Source of the DNA: Paenibacillus sp. 37
GTDB taxonomy: Bacteria > Bacillota > Bacilli > Paenibacillales > Paenibacillaceae
DNA length: 64,000 nt
Direction: 5' to 3'
Assembly (NCBI RefSeq): GCF_008386395.1
Contig: NZ_CP043761.1
Coordinates: 558,001 to 622,000, forward strand
Shown here: piece after piece, positions 63,515-64,000 of the stretch
Position numbering within the stretch: position 1 is the first letter of the stretch
Layout: every line of letters begins with the position of its first letter
The notes under the pieces: model-generated
Seen by the model: only the letters and a program-made list of their open reading frames with translations
Database searches by the model: none
What the model was told of the DNA's origin: nothing
Program-made: the position numbers and the translations under genes

Positions 63515-64000
63515 TGATTACTCCATCAACGATTGCGATTTTCGAGCAAGTGATGAAGCAGTATGCTGCGGAGCTTCGTCAGATCGGCCTGACGATTGAC
63601 CAGGAGCCAGACCGGCTCACCGAGTTTTTGCACACGTCTGCCCTGCAGGCCATCAATCATATGATGATTCCCCCGGAGTATGGCGGCCAGCCAATTGTAA
63701 CCATAGGTCAGGATCGATATTATGGACTCTCTTCACTGGAAAGAGTCATTACGATCGAGCAGTTGTCCGCAGGAGATGCGGGCGTTTTTCTGGGAGGACC
63801 TGGTCCTTCCATGTCCAGCATCGTCATGATTGACTTGGGCGATGAGGAACAGAAGGAGCGCTTTTATAGCCACTTTCTGAAAGGTCCAGCCTGGGCTGTT
63901 TTTGCCTTGTCAGAGCCGGAGAAGGGTTCAGATGCCACTGAGATCAGCACGCGGATTACGCGACATCCGGATGGGGGAATGGAGCTAACCGGACATAAAT
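63514..64000 (+). CDS. Acyl-CoA dehydrogenase family protein (5' part, cut by window edge)
   Basis: Starts at ATG 63514 with AGGAGG 7 nt upstream. The 162 codons present show the acyl-CoA dehydrogenase N-terminal fold: HMMIPPEYGGQPI, IEQLSAGDAGVFLGGPGPSM, DEEQKERFYSHFLKG and the FAD-contact motif WAVFALSEPEKGSDATEIST. It may introduce or reduce a double bond in the carrier-bound chain. The C-terminus lies outside the window. Confidence 0.85.
   Translation, partial: MITPSTIAIFEQVMKQYAAELRQIGLTIDQEPDRLTEFLHTSALQAINHMMIPPEYGGQPIVTIGQDRYYGLSSLERVITIEQLSAGDAGVFLGGPGPSMSSIVMIDLGDEEQKERFYSHFLKGPAWAVFALSEPEKGSDATEISTRITRHPDGGMELTGHK

Overview
The window looks like chromosomal DNA of a Paenibacillus-type Firmicute. 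Evidence: strong AGGAGG-type ribosome binding sites with many GTG/TTG starts, SLH-domain secreted proteins, FosB (a bacillithiol-dependent enzyme), CcdC, an extracellular solute-binding lipoprotein paired with a Cache/AraC membrane regulator, and CcpA-type cre sites. Both window edges cut genes: an L-lactate dehydrogenase at the left and an acyl-CoA dehydrogenase at the right.

Layout. 1-5.7 kb: ldh, a MerR-like coiled-coil regulator, a Ser/Thr kinase, a Ser/Arg/Lys/Tyr-rich mini-protein, methionine aminopeptidase and an MDR reductase. 5.8-10.3 kb: ccdC, then an operon of HEAT-repeat membrane protein, GT2-like membrane protein and a membrane-anchored unknown; the GT2 protein has lost all its catalytic signatures. 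10.8-13.9 kb: a TetR/MBL-fold operon with tandem operators, a possible small RNA with a cre-like site, and an Rrf2 regulator with a nitroreductase. 14-20.8 kb: SLH protein, AraC regulator, lactonase-family propeller, XRE/TPR regulator and PL11 rhamnogalacturonan lyase. 20.9-24.6 kb: sulfate uptake genes (binding protein, two permeases, YezD-like protein) behind a long leader with a strongly folded RNA. 24.7-32 kb: orphan solute-binding lipoprotein, its AraC-type membrane regulator, and an SLH/PAP2-phosphatase/beta-repeat surface protein.

33.3-44.2 kb holds a toxin-immunity locus: an 1880-residue secreted subtilase carrying PPC and Fn3 domains, a pre-toxin segment, a Hint autoprocessing domain and a C-terminal AHH nuclease; a probable immunity protein; and, 25 nt further on, a secreted protein with two complete seven-repeat RCC1 propellers. 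44.3-54.8 kb: GNAT, NmrA-like reductase, bifunctional NAD(P)HX repair enzyme, a repeat-filled intergenic region, a chemoreceptor with a BMP-type binding lipoprotein, gamma-glutamyltransferase, SDR and fosB.

54.9-64.0 kb: a small signal-peptide protein and a convergent XRE/TPR regulator, then a likely biosynthetic operon: an ARA-repeat peptide, a leaky terminator, a KAS III, a BtrJ-like ATP-grasp ligase, a BtrK-like PLP decarboxylase, a BtrI-like carrier protein, a KAS III relative without its cysteine, a third KAS III, an acyl-CoA-dehydrogenase-C-terminus-like protein and an acyl-CoA dehydrogenase. By analogy with butirosin side-chain assembly it should load an amino acid (perhaps glutamate) on the carrier, decarboxylate it there, and pass the aminoacyl group to KAS III enzymes. 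I know no described pathway with this set.

Two dispersed intergenic repeat families run through the window: a MITE-like element with terminal inverted repeats (26.4, 32.0 and 48.0 kb), and a roughly 26-nt unit arranged in inverted arrays (10.6 and 47.8 kb).
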